DNA of 50,680 bases, from NCBI GenBank assembly GCA_947175635.1, contig CAMWNM010000011.1, positions 1 through 50,680 on the forward strand, written 5' to 3'. The stretch's first letter is position 1. Each line of letters opens with the position of its first letter. The notes under the pieces are model-generated. The model was not told the origin of the DNA. It did not search any database and saw only the letters and a list, made by a program, of their open reading frames with translations. Positions 15,054-23,812 of the stretch are shown here, piece by piece. This DNA is from an uncultured Bacteroidales bacterium. Lineage in GTDB: Bacteria > Bacteroidota > Bacteroidia > Bacteroidales > P3. A program made the position numbers and the translations under genes.

Positions 15054-16991
15054 CTAGCTGTTCATGGAAGCCAGAAATTCCTCGTTGTCGGATGTCTGCG
15101 GCAAACGGGTATTGAGAAACTCCATAGTCTCCACGGGGGTCATGTCTGAGAAATGATTCCGCAGAATCCATATTTTCTGGCGGATTTCTTTGTCTTGGAG
15201 CAGATCGTCGCGACGGGTACTGGAGGACACGATATCGATAGCAGGGAAGATGCGGCGGTTGGAGATCTTTCTGTCGAGCTGTATTTCCATATTGCCCGTA
15301 CCCTTGAATTCTTCGAAGATCACTTCATCCATTTTGGAGTTGGTTTCGGTAAGGGCGGTGGCGATAATGGTGAGGGAGCCTCCGTTCTCAATCTTACGGG
15401 CTGCGCCGAAAAAGCGTTTGGGCTTTTGCAGGGCATTGGCTTCCACCCCGCCCGAAAGCACCTTGCCCGATGCGGGGCTTACTGTATTGTAGGCCCGTGC
15501 CAAACGGGTAATGGAGTCTAAGACAATCAGTACGTCGTGCTTGCATTCCACCAGGCGTTTGGCTTTTTCAAGCACGATGTTCGCGATTTTCACATGCCGC
15601 TCGGCCGGTTCATCGAAAGTGGAGGCGATAACCTCGGCCTTCACGCTGCGTTGCATATCGGTTACTTCTTCAGGGCGTTCGTCGATAAGCAGCACGATGA
15701 TATACACTTCGGGATGATTGTGCGAAATGGCGTTTGCCAGTTGTTTGAGGAGCACCGTTTTCCCCGTTTTGGGCGGTGCCACGATCAAACCGCGCTGCCC
15801 TTTTCCGATAGGTGTGAACATATCCATCAGACGCATCGACATGGAGTTTTCGGGGGCGTCGGTAAGTTTGAACTTCTGGTTCGGGAAGAGGGGCGTGAGG
15901 TAATCGAAAGGAACGCGGTCGCGGATTTCTTCGGGTGTCCAACCGTTTACCGAAAGTACTTTTCCCAACGGAAAATATTTCTCACCTTCCCGTGGCGGGC
16001 GAACGGTGCATTCTACCGTGTCGCCGGTTTTAAGGCCGAGAAAGCGGATCTGTTGCGGCGAAACATATACATCGTCGGGCGAACTGAGATAGTTGTAGTC
16101 GGAAGAGCGCAGGAAGCCGAAACCGTCGGGCATGGTTTCCAGCACGCCTTCATAGGTGACGAAATTCTCAAAATTGTAGGCTTCGCCCGCCGCCGCGCGT
16201 TTGGCCGCCACCGTAGTTTTTTCGGTTTGCAGGGCCCGCGACATCTGGTCTTCGTCGATGCGGTTCAGCCTTTCGTTCTCGATTTCTTTTTGCATCAAAG
16301 CCGCTTCTTCGGTGCTTATCTCGCCGGTCATGGCTTCGTTTGCGTCCTGTTCGGGATGACGGTAACGGTAGTTGTTGTCTTCGAATTCGTCGGTAGCGCG
16401 TTCGGGGTATTCTTCATAACCGGTATTTTCCGCTTTGTTCTTGAGTACAGGCGGTTGGATGCCCCGGTTCCGGTCGTAGTAAGCGTTCCGATCGGATGTG
16501 CTGCGGTTGGGGTAACGGCTGTTGAACCGTCGGATAGGTGAGTTTACGGGCGGCAATACCGTTTGGGTCGCGGGGGCCGGCATGTCTTCGGCCGGCATGT
16601 TGTTTTCGACGGGAGCGCTTTGCGGATGCGCGGAGGATGGCGTTTCTTCTTCGCGGATTTTTTTGGGACGACCGCGTTTGCGGGGTACAGGCAATCCGTC
16701 GGGCCCGATAACCGGTGCGGCTTTAGGTGTGGAGGGAGCATCCGGATTCAGTTTGGGACGACCGCGTTTGCGTTTTACGGGCTCTTCCGCCGCCGGTTCA
16801 GGCGTGGCGGTTTTTTCTTCCACACGCGGACTTTCCGCCTTCTGTGCGACCCTTTGAATGGCTTGCGCATCTAAAATTTTATAAATCAAATCCTGTCTTG
16901 ACAATTTGTCGGCGTGACGAATCGAAAATTCTTCGGCCTTCTGACGCAAAGCGGCGTCATCCATGGCATTGAGATCAAGAATGTTCAGCAT
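15054..16991 (-). CDS. rho: Transcription termination factor Rho with long N-terminal insertion
   Basis: This 645-residue hexameric RNA helicase terminates transcription and is about 225 residues longer than E. coli Rho. Residues ~1-45 form the Rho_N helical domain. Residues ~50-265 are a low-complexity, charged insertion with two AT-hook-like motifs (KRKRGRPK at 73-80, RKRGRPKK at 104-111). The RNA-binding cold-shock fold begins near [20 protein letters not shown]. The ATPase has Walker A (APPKTGKT), the DERPEEV region and [11 protein letters not shown] (Walker B and Q-loop area). Bacteroidota Rho proteins are known to carry disordered insertions, reported to drive condensate formation in gut Bacteroides. 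Transcription starts at a strong consensus promoter ~110 bp upstream. Confidence 0.96.
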   Translation of the reverse strand: MLNILDLNAMDDAALRQKAEEFSIRHADKLSRQDLIYKILDAQAIQRVAQKAESPRVEEKTATPEPAAEEPVKRKRGRPKLNPDAPSTPKAAPVIGPDGLPVPRKRGRPKKIREEETPSSAHPQSAPVENNMPAEDMPAPATQTVLPPVNSPIRRFNSRYPNRSTSDRNAYYDRNRGIQPPVLKNKAENTGYEEYPERATDEFEDNNYRYRHPEQDANEAMTGEISTEEAALMQKEIENERLNRIDEDQMSRALQTEKTTVAAKRAAAGEAYNFENFVTYEGVLETMPDGFGFLRSSDYNYLSSPDDVYVSPQQIRFLGLKTGDTVECTVRPPREGEKYFPLGKVLSVNGWTPEEIRDRVPFDYLTPLFPNQKFKLTDAPENSMSMRLMDMFTPIGKGQRGLIVAPPKTGKTVLLKQLANAISHNHPEVYIIVLLIDERPEEVTDMQRSVKAEVIASTFDEPAERHVKIANIVLEKAKRLVECKHDVLIVLDSITRLARAYNTVSPASGKVLSGGVEANALQKPKRFFGAARKIENGGSLTIIATALTETNSKMDEVIFEEFKGTGNMEIQLDRKISNRRIFPAIDIVSSSTRRDDLLQDKEIRQKIWILRNHFSDMTPVETMEFLNTRLPQTSDNEEFLASMNS

Positions 16992-17018
16992 AAAAAGAGA
17001 ATAAACAAAAATTTAATT

Positions 17019-17033
17019 GCCCTCGGATAGGGC
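17019..17033 (-). promoter_or_regulatory. Hairpin in the rho leader
   Basis: In the minus-strand transcript, GCCCT-ATCCG-AGGGC forms a perfect 5-bp GC-rich stem with a 5-nt loop, followed by an A/U-rich stretch and the rho ATG 27 nt later. A hairpin followed by a broken U-tract inside a ~110-nt leader is a candidate attenuator for rho autoregulation. Confidence 0.35.
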
Positions 17034-17107
17034 TAAATGATATAAGGGTTAAAACAATTGAAAAGCCTCGGAAACGGAATGCCCGTGATGCTTTCGGAAA
17101 TCTGGAG

Positions 17108-17139
17108 CAAAAGTATGAAAATTTCCCGGAAAAACCAAA
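17108..17139 (-). promoter_or_regulatory. rho promoter
   Basis: On the minus strand TTTG (17139-17136), a 20-bp spacer and TACTTTTG (17115-17108) match the Bacteroidota consensus exactly. It lies in the short gap after the pfkA stop and predicts a leader of about 110 nt. Confidence 0.7.
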
Positions 17140-17144
17140 CGGTA

Positions 17145-18173
17145 TCAGAGAGAGAGAACCCTTGCCACCTCCAGCATCTCAGGATTGATCTGTTGGTGGT
17201 GTTTAGTTGCCTTTTCAAAAGGTACGCGAACGATTTTTCCGTTTATAGACCCCATCATCATGCAATCGGCGCCGTCAAGCAGGGCCTTTATGCTTTCATA
17301 ACCCAGACGGGAGGCCAGTACACGGTCGGCGCAGGAAGGCGTTCCCCCCCTTTGGATATGCCCCAGAATTGTAACTCTGGTTTCGTAATCGGGCAGCTTT
17401 TCCTTTACCAAAGAAGCTACTTTGGAAGCACCGCCCATCTGTTCCCCCTCTGCCACGATGATGATGCCCCAGGTTTTCTGTTTCCTTTGGTCATATTGAA
17501 GCTTGTCGATCAGGTTGTCGATATCGGTCTGGGTTTCCGGAATCAGGATTTTTTCGCTTCCTGTGGCTATACCGCTGTTGAGGGCGATGAAACCGGCGTC
17601 CCGCCCCATCACTTCCACAAAAAAAAGCATTCCGTGCGAGCCGGCCGTGTCCCGTATCTTATCCACGGCATCCACCACGGTGTTGATGGCGGTGTCGTAA
17701 CCGATGGTGAAGTCGGTGCCGTAGAGGTCGTTGTCGATTGTGCCGGGCAACCCCACGATACGAATGTCGGGATGGCGTTTGTGCAGGGCCAGGGCGCCGC
17801 GGAAAGTGCCGTCGCCGCCAATCACCACGAGGGCATCGATGCCTTCGTCCACCAGATTCTGGTAGGCGGTGTCAATCCCTTCGTCGGTTTTGAATTCGGG
17901 ACAGCGCGAGGTTTTGAGGATGGTGCCGCCCCGATGGATGATGTCGGCTACCGAATACCCGAACATGGGCGTGAATTCTTTATTGATAAGCCCTTTGTAA
18001 CCGTGGCTGATACCGACGGCCAACAATTTTTCGGACATGGCCGTGCGTACGACCGCGCGGATGGCCGCGTTCATGCCGGGTGCATCGCCGCCGGAGGTCA
18101 GAACGCCGATTTTCCGGAGGATAGTTGACTTGGATTTAGGCTGGGTATTGGCGGCAACGGGGGTGCGATTCAT
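17145..18173 (-). CDS. pfkA: ATP-dependent 6-phosphofructokinase
   Basis: This 342-residue enzyme phosphorylates fructose 6-phosphate in glycolysis. After a 20-residue polar N-terminal extension, it has the ATP-binding GVLTSGGDAPGMNAAIR, GGDGTFRGA, the catalytic PGTIDNDLYGTD (Asp base), the substrate-binding MGRDAGFIAL and the C-terminal LGHIQRGGTPSCADR. The GGDGT context (Gly after the Asp) indicates the ATP-dependent rather than PPi-dependent type. It starts 9 bp after the topA stop and is probably co-transcribed with it. Confidence 0.95.
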   Translation of the reverse strand: MNRTPVAANTQPKSKSTILRKIGVLTSGGDAPGMNAAIRAVVRTAMSEKLLAVGISHGYKGLINKEFTPMFGYSVADIIHRGGTILKTSRCPEFKTDEGIDTAYQNLVDEGIDALVVIGGDGTFRGALALHKRHPDIRIVGLPGTIDNDLYGTDFTIGYDTAINTVVDAVDKIRDTAGSHGMLFFVEVMGRDAGFIALNSGIATGSEKILIPETQTDIDNLIDKLQYDQRKQKTWGIIIVAEGEQMGGASKVASLVKEKLPDYETRVTILGHIQRGGTPSCADRVLASRLGYESIKALLDGADCMMMGSINGKIVRVPFEKATKHHQQINPEMLEVARVLSL

Positions 18174-18182
18174 GGTTCATCT

Positions 18183-20570
18183 TTATTTTTTAGCCGAAGC
18201 CTTGGGCTTGCTTTTCTTGGTCTTTTCGCCCGTTTTGGATGCGGCAGAACCGCTTTCGGACTTGTGTCGTGCGATGGCGGCCGCTTTGCGGGCCGAACGA
18301 AGGCTGGGTTTTTCTTCGGCGATGATGCGGCGGCAGTCTTCCAACGTGAGCGTGGCCGCATCGGTGTTTTTGTCGATTTTGTAGTTTTTGTTTTCAAAGC
18401 AGAGATAAGGACCGTATCTGCCATTGAGGATCTGCAGATTCGGTTCTTCGCTGAAACTACGGATGACTTTCTGTTTTTCGGCCTGCGCCTTGTTTTCGAT
18501 CAGCTCGATAGCTCTTTCGAGCGAAATGCTGAGCGGATCATCGGTTTTGGGAATCGAAACGAAACTGCCCTTGAAGCGCAGATAGGGGCCGAAACGGCCT
18601 ACGGCGGCCACAATCTCCTGATTTTGATAGGCGCCGACCGTGCGGGGCAGACGAAACATTTCCAAGGCTTGCTCCAAGGTTACCTCGTCCATCGAGACCC
18701 CTTTCTTGAGCCCGGCGAAAGTGGGTTTCTCCTCGCTCTTGGTGTCGCCTTTCTGAACCACGGGACCGAACCTTCCCAATTTCACGTAAATGTTCTGGCC
18801 GCTTGCCGGATCTTTTCCCAAGAGCCGTTCCCCGCTCACTTTCTCTGAGTTTTTGGCGGTGGTTTCCACTTGGGTGTGAAAAGGTTTGTAGAAAGCGGAA
18901 ATCATTTTGTTCCACTTTATCTCGCCTTGGGCTATTTCATCAAATTGTTTTTCCACTTCGGCCGTAAATCCGTAGTCCACGATGTCGGCGAAGTAACGGT
19001 TCAGGAATTGGTTTACCAGTATGCCTGTGTCGGTGGGGAAGAGTTTGGCCTTCTCGGCACCGGTGTTCTCCTGTAAGGAGCGCTCCTCTATATTGCCGTT
19101 TTGCATTTCGAACGCGCAATATGTGCGCGGATGTCCGGGGCGGTCTTCTTTCACCACGTATTCCCGTTTGAGAATGGTGGAAATGGTGGGGGCATAGGTG
19201 GAAGGACGGCCGATGCCGAGTTCTTCCAGCTTCTTTACCAAGGATGCTTCCGAGTAGCGGGGCGCGTGCTGGCTGAATATTTCTCTGGCTCCCATGCGCC
19301 TGAGGGTGAGACTGTCGCCCGTTTTCAGAACCGGCAGACGGTTTTCGCCGCTTTCAGCATCCTCGTCATCGAGGCTTTCGGCATACACTTTGAGAAAACC
19401 GTCAAACAGAATGACTTCCCCGCGTGCGGAAAAGCGTTCCTTGTGGTCGCTTATGGCAATGTCGATCACCGTTCTTTCGATTTCGGCCTCCGCCATCTGC
19501 GAAGCGATGGCGCGCTTCCAGATAAGATCGTAGAGCCGCATCATGGCAGGGTCCCCCGATATGGCGGTACGGTCCATCGCCGTGGGCCGGATCGCTTCGT
19601 GGGCTTCCTGCGCGCCTTTGGTTTTGGTGCTGAAGTTGCGCGGTTTGCTGTATTTTGCACCGAAAGTGTTTACAATCTGTTCCTTGGCCATTTCAATCGC
19701 CAAAGAAGAAAGATTCACGGAGTCGGTACGCATATAGGTGATGAACCCGCTTTCATACAGTTGTTGGGCCACCATCATGGTTTTGGATACCGAGAAGCCC
19801 AATTTCCGGGCCGCTTCCTGTTGGAGCGTGGAAGTGGTGAAAGGGGCGGCAGGCGCCCGTTTGGCCGGCTTCACTTCAGTGGAAGCCACACTGAATCCCG
19901 CCTGACGGCAGGACTGCAAAAACGCCAAGGCTTCCTGCTTGCTCTTGAAACGGGTGTTGAGTTCGGCCGTGAAATTGCCGAAAGATGCCGTTGTCTTGAA
20001 AACCGAATCTTCCTTGAAAGCTTTTATTTCCTCTTCGCGTTCCACCACCAGCCGCACCGCTACCGATTGCACACGGCCGGCCGAAAGGTTGGGGCGGACC
20101 TTTCGCCAGAGCAGCGGCGAAATCTCGTACCCCACCAACCGGTCAAGCACACGGCGGGCCTGTTGGGCATCCACCAGGTCGTAGTCCAGTCCCCGCGGGT
20201 TCTCGATGGCGTGGAGGATGGCGGTCTTGGTGATTTCGTTGAACACGATGCGCCGCGTTTTCTTCGGATCTAACTTGAGAACCTGATCCAGATGCCATGC
20301 GATGGCTTCTCCTTCACGGTCCTCATCGGAAGCCAACCATACGAAGTCGGATTCTTTGGCCGCCTTGCTCAATTGGGAAATTAGGGTCTTCTTTTCGGGC
20401 TGGATTTCGTATTCAGGTGTAAAATCTTTTTTTGTATCGATGCTCAGATGGCTTTTGGGTAAATCCCGTATATGCCCGAAGCAGGAAAGCACATGAAAAT
20501 CCTTTCCTAAAAATTTCTCTATGGTTTTGGCTTTAGCCGGAGATTCGACGATGACAAGGTTCTTGGACAT
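18183..20570 (-). CDS. topA: DNA topoisomerase I
   Basis: This 795-residue type IA topoisomerase relaxes negative supercoils. The start is ATG at 20570, giving MSKNLVIVESPAKAKTIEKF, the invariant Toprim beginning. The frame stays open upstream to 21098, but that part is antisense to uvrA and lies beyond the promoter. The Toprim acidic triad is in DEDREGEA, and the active-site Tyr is in GFITYMRTDSVNLS. In place of zinc ribbons, the C-terminus has Toprim_C repeats (GRFGPYLRF, GRYGPYLCF) and a Lys/Ser-rich tail from ~755, as usual for Bacteroidota. Confidence 0.96.
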   Translation of the reverse strand: MSKNLVIVESPAKAKTIEKFLGKDFHVLSCFGHIRDLPKSHLSIDTKKDFTPEYEIQPEKKTLISQLSKAAKESDFVWLASDEDREGEAIAWHLDQVLKLDPKKTRRIVFNEITKTAILHAIENPRGLDYDLVDAQQARRVLDRLVGYEISPLLWRKVRPNLSAGRVQSVAVRLVVEREEEIKAFKEDSVFKTTASFGNFTAELNTRFKSKQEALAFLQSCRQAGFSVASTEVKPAKRAPAAPFTTSTLQQEAARKLGFSVSKTMMVAQQLYESGFITYMRTDSVNLSSLAIEMAKEQIVNTFGAKYSKPRNFSTKTKGAQEAHEAIRPTAMDRTAISGDPAMMRLYDLIWKRAIASQMAEAEIERTVIDIAISDHKERFSARGEVILFDGFLKVYAESLDDEDAESGENRLPVLKTGDSLTLRRMGAREIFSQHAPRYSEASLVKKLEELGIGRPSTYAPTISTILKREYVVKEDRPGHPRTYCAFEMQNGNIEERSLQENTGAEKAKLFPTDTGILVNQFLNRYFADIVDYGFTAEVEKQFDEIAQGEIKWNKMISAFYKPFHTQVETTAKNSEKVSGERLLGKDPASGQNIYVKLGRFGPVVQKGDTKSEEKPTFAGLKKGVSMDEVTLEQALEMFRLPRTVGAYQNQEIVAAVGRFGPYLRFKGSFVSIPKTDDPLSISLERAIELIENKAQAEKQKVIRSFSEEPNLQILNGRYGPYLCFENKNYKIDKNTDAATLTLEDCRRIIAEEKPSLRSARKAAAIARHKSESGSAASKTGEKTKKSKPKASAKK

Positions 20571-20590
20571 CCTGGTTGAAATTTTGAGCG

Positions 20591-20598
20591 CAAATATA
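20591..20598 (-). promoter_or_regulatory. topA -7 box
   Basis: The minus strand reads TATATTTG, matching TAnnTTTG, and ends 20 bp before the topA ATG. It is divergent from the promoter of the CWC gene 40 bp away. Confidence 0.5.
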
Positions 20599-20638
20599 AA
20601 CAAAGGAAATAACACGGGAAGAGAGTGTCGGGATTTGC

Positions 20639-20646
20639 TAATTTTG
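20639..20646 (+). promoter_or_regulatory. -7 box of the CWC gene
   Basis: TAATTTTG matches TAnnTTTG and ends 49 bp before the ATG at 20696. No clear -33 element is seen. Confidence 0.45.
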
Positions 20647-20695
20647 CTCCTGCGGGAAACGCTCTTTTCCGCAATTGCCGGTAAAAACCACGACC

Positions 20696-20884
20696 ATGAA
20701 GAAATTATGCCCGCGTTGCGGCTGCACCTTCGAATGCAACCATGACGATATTCGCCGTTGCGCATGTGCCGGTGTTCCGGTGGATGCCGCCTTGCGTCTT
20801 TTCCTGCAGGAGAGCTACGGGGAACGATGCCTCTGTGCGGATTGTTTGAAAAAACTGGCGGCGGAAAAAGGAAAAAAAGCGTAA
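20696..20884 (+). CDS. Small cysteine-rich CWC-family protein
   Basis: This 62-residue protein has nine cysteines in the pattern of the Cys_rich_CWC family. C5-x2-C8 (CPRCG) is followed by C10, C14, then CAC with AGVPV (the CWCxxxP position) and a C-terminal [10 protein letters not shown]. The arrangement suggests one or two metal sites, probably zinc; the biological role of the family is unknown. I chose the ATG at 20696 over an in-frame TTG at 20675 because CPRCG normally begins within a few residues of the start. The TAA stop lies inside the uvrA -7 box. Lysine-rich tail [11 protein letters not shown]. Confidence 0.75.
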   Translation: MKKLCPRCGCTFECNHDDIRRCACAGVPVDAALRLFLQESYGERCLCADCLKKLAAEKGKKA

Positions 20885-20889
20885 ATTTG
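20882..20889 (+). promoter_or_regulatory. uvrA -7 box overlapping the CWC stop codon
   Basis: TAAATTTG matches TAnnTTTG; its first three bases are the stop codon of the CWC gene. The uvrA ATG is 38 bp downstream. uvrA could therefore be transcribed both from here and by read-through from the CWC promoter. Confidence 0.5.
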
Positions 20890-20927
20890 TTCTTAGAAGT
20901 CTCAGAAGAAAGGAAAGGCATAAGGGA

Positions 20928-23795
20928 ATGGACAAAAAAAACGAGCCGGAACGTCGGATTGTGCTCCGTGGCGTGCGGGTAAACAATCTCAAGAATGTGG
21001 ACGTGGCTTTTCCGGCGGAAAAACTGATTGTCGTGACGGGCTTGTCCGGTTCGGGAAAGTCGTCTTTGGTTTTCGATACCCTTTATGCCGAGGGGCAACG
21101 GCGATATGTGGAAAGCCTCAGTTCGTACGCCCGGCAGTTTCTGGGCAGGATGAGCAAGCCCGAGGTGGATTTTGTGGACGGTATTTCGCCGGCTATCGCC
21201 ATCGAGCAGAAAACCCTAAACGCCAACCCCCGTTCCACGGTGGGTACTGTTACCGAGATATATGAGTATCTCAAACTGCTTTATGCCCGTATCGGAAAAA
21301 TATATTCGCCCGTATCGGGAAGGGAGGTGAGGCGGCATTCGGTAAGCAATGTGACGGATTTGGTGATGGGGATGCCCGCGGGAACCAAGGTGTATGTTCT
21401 TGCCCCGCTGCAGATCAGGCAGGGACTCAGCCAGGGCGAATACCTGCAGTTGCTTGAGAAAATGGGCTACAGCCGCCTTTATGAAACCGACCGAAAAAAC
21501 TCGGCCAAGTCGAAGATAAGGGAGATTGCCGATATCAAGAGGAACGCCGGCCTGAAGTCATGCTATCTGTTGGTCGACAGGCTTTCTGTAAAAGCCGAAG
21601 CGGAGCCGGGTGTGCTTTATTCCCGTATTTTTGATTCGGTGCAGACTGCCTTTAACGAGGGGGAAGGCCGCTGTTTTCTGGAGTGTACCTCCGTGGATGG
21701 CAAAACCCGTTTTCTCGAATTTTCGAACCGTTTGGAAATGGACGGCATGACGTTTGTGAAGCCGAGCCCCAATTTTTTCAGTTTCAACAATCCCTATGGC
21801 GCATGCCGGCATTGCGGCGGTATCGGAACGGTGGATGGGGTGAGCGAGGATTTGGTGGTGCCAGATCCGTCTTTGTCGGTATACGAGGATGCGGTGGCGT
21901 GTTGGCGGGGAGAAAAGATGAGCGAGTGGAAACGGGCTTTTATCAGTCATGCGGAAAAAGAGAAATTTCCGATACACCGCCCTTACAAGGATTTGGATGC
22001 AGAAGAGAAACGTTTGCTTTGGTATGGCGGCAAATATGCCAAGGGAATCTACGATTGCTTTAAGTTTATTGAAAAAAATGCCTACAAGATCCAGTATCGG
22101 GTGATGGCCTCCCGCTACCGTGGCGTTACGGTCTGTCCTGAATGTCACGGCAACCGCCTGCGGCCGGACGCGGAATATGTGAAGATAGACGGGAAAAGCC
22201 TGTCGGAACTGGTCAATATGCAGGTGGGGGATTTGGCGGCCTATTTCAAAGGCATACATCTTACCGCCTATGAAAGATCGGTGAGCGCGAGGATGCTGGT
22301 GGAAATCGAAAACCGCCTGGCGTATCTGCAGAACGTGGGGCTTTCCTATCTGACGCTTTCGCGCAGGGCTTCCACGCTCTCGGGCGGGGAAGGGCAGCGG
22401 ATACATCTTGCCAATTCTCTCGGCAGCGCGCTGGTGGGCTCTCTCTATATTCTGGATGAACCCAGCATCGGCCTGCACCCGCGGGATACGGAACATCTGA
22501 TAGAGGTGGTGAAAAGCCTCAGGGACTTGGGCAATACGGTGATTGTGGTGGAACATGACGAGTCGATGATGTTGGCCGCCGACTATATTGTGGATGTAGG
22601 ACCTCAGGCAGGCCGTTTCGGAGGAGAAATCGTGTTTGCCGGTAGTCCGAAGGAACTTATCGGAAAGGGAGAGGGGCTTACGGCCCGGTATCTGCGGGGC
22701 GAGATGTCGATTCCCGTGCCGGAAAGCCGCCGTGCGTGGACGCAGTGCATCAAGCTTACGGGGGCAAGTTGCAACAACCTGCAAAATGTGGATGTGCGTA
22801 TTCCTTTAGGCGTGATGACGGTTGTGACGGGGGTGAGCGGTTCTGGCAAGACCTCGCTGATACGCCAGACGCTTTATCCGGCTTTGCAGAGGGCATTGGG
22901 GGCTTTTCAAGGCGGCCCGGTACTGAAATACCGTCGGTTGGAAGGTGATTGGAAAAGGCTCAAGGCGGTGGAATTGGTTGACCAGAACCCCATCGGGCGC
23001 TCCAGCCGTTCGAACCCCGCCACCTATGTGAAGGCATTCGACGATATACGCGATTTATTCGCCGCCCAGCCGTTGGCTAAAAAAAGGGGGTATACGCAGG
23101 GGTTCTTTTCTTTTAACGTGCAGGGCGGACGGTGCGAGACCTGTCAGGGAGAGGGTACGATACGGGTGGAAATGCAGTTTATGGCGGATTTGTACCTGAC
23201 TTGCGACGAATGCCACGGCAAACGTTTCAAGGAAGAGGTGCTGGAAGTGACCTATCGTCAGAAAAACATAGCCGAAGTACTGGAGATGAGCGTGGATGAG
23301 GCGCTTGATTTTTTTCCGGCGGAAGAGGACTCGGCCGTAGTGAAGCGCTTGCGCGTCAAATTGCAGGTGTTGCAGGATGTGGGATTGGGTTATCTGCATC
23401 TGGGCCAATCCTCCAGCAGTCTTTCGGGCGGAGAAGCGCAACGGGTTAAATTGGCGTATTTCTTGAGCCGCGGCACGGCGCAGGAAGAAGGGCAGACCTT
23501 GTTTATCTTCGATGAACCCACCACGGGTCTTCATTTTCACGATATTCATAAATTGCATTTGGCTTTCAATGCATTGATAGAACGCGGGCATACCGTATTG
23601 GTGGTGGAACATCAGCCGGACGTGATCAAACTGGCGGATTGGATTATCGATGTGGGGCCGGAAGGGGGAAAGGCGGGCGGCCGTATCGTGTTTGAGGGAA
23701 CGCCCGAGGATTTGGTGAAGGAGACTTCTTCCTATACCGGCCGGTTCTTGAAAGAGAAATTGGCTTCCCCTCGCAGCCGCAAGGGAAAAAAATAA
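20928..23795 (+). CDS. uvrA: Excinuclease ABC subunit A
   Basis: This 955-residue ABC-type ATPase is the damage sensor of nucleotide excision repair. It has two ATPase modules: Walker [10 protein letters not shown] (38-46) and GVSGSGKTS, signature motifs [11 protein letters not shown] and [11 protein letters not shown], and Walker [15 protein letters not shown] and [14 protein letters not shown]. The C-terminal zinc module is complete (CETC ... CDEC) and CPECHG is present. The first zinc finger keeps only its second pair (ACRHCGG); the usual first CxxC before SFNNP reads RLEMDGMTF. The DNA-binding region CPECHGNRL is intact. Bacteroidota often encode more than one UvrA, and this could be a divergent paralogue. 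MurB-FolC follows after 17 bp. Confidence 0.93.
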   Translation: MDKKNEPERRIVLRGVRVNNLKNVDVAFPAEKLIVVTGLSGSGKSSLVFDTLYAEGQRRYVESLSSYARQFLGRMSKPEVDFVDGISPAIAIEQKTLNANPRSTVGTVTEIYEYLKLLYARIGKIYSPVSGREVRRHSVSNVTDLVMGMPAGTKVYVLAPLQIRQGLSQGEYLQLLEKMGYSRLYETDRKNSAKSKIREIADIKRNAGLKSCYLLVDRLSVKAEAEPGVLYSRIFDSVQTAFNEGEGRCFLECTSVDGKTRFLEFSNRLEMDGMTFVKPSPNFFSFNNPYGACRHCGGIGTVDGVSEDLVVPDPSLSVYEDAVACWRGEKMSEWKRAFISHAEKEKFPIHRPYKDLDAEEKRLLWYGGKYAKGIYDCFKFIEKNAYKIQYRVMASRYRGVTVCPECHGNRLRPDAEYVKIDGKSLSELVNMQVGDLAAYFKGIHLTAYERSVSARMLVEIENRLAYLQNVGLSYLTLSRRASTLSGGEGQRIHLANSLGSALVGSLYILDEPSIGLHPRDTEHLIEVVKSLRDLGNTVIVVEHDESMMLAADYIVDVGPQAGRFGGEIVFAGSPKELIGKGEGLTARYLRGEMSIPVPESRRAWTQCIKLTGASCNNLQNVDVRIPLGVMTVVTGVSGSGKTSLIRQTLYPALQRALGAFQGGPVLKYRRLEGDWKRLKAVELVDQNPIGRSSRSNPATYVKAFDDIRDLFAAQPLAKKRGYTQGFFSFNVQGGRCETCQGEGTIRVEMQFMADLYLTCDECHGKRFKEEVLEVTYRQKNIAEVLEMSVDEALDFFPAEEDSAVVKRLRVKLQVLQDVGLGYLHLGQSSSSLSGGEAQRVKLAYFLSRGTAQEEGQTLFIFDEPTTGLHFHDIHKLHLAFNALIERGHTVLVVEHQPDVIKLADWIIDVGPEGGKAGGRIVFEGTPEDLVKETSSYTGRFLKEKLASPRSRKGKK

Positions 23796-23812
23796 ATAGA
23801 AGAGAAGAAACG

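Noticed and set aside
20571-21098. Upstream extension of topA by about 176 codons.
   Set aside because: It is antisense to uvrA, contains the topA and CWC promoter boxes, and the canonical start MSKNLVIVESPAKAKTIEK lies at 20570.
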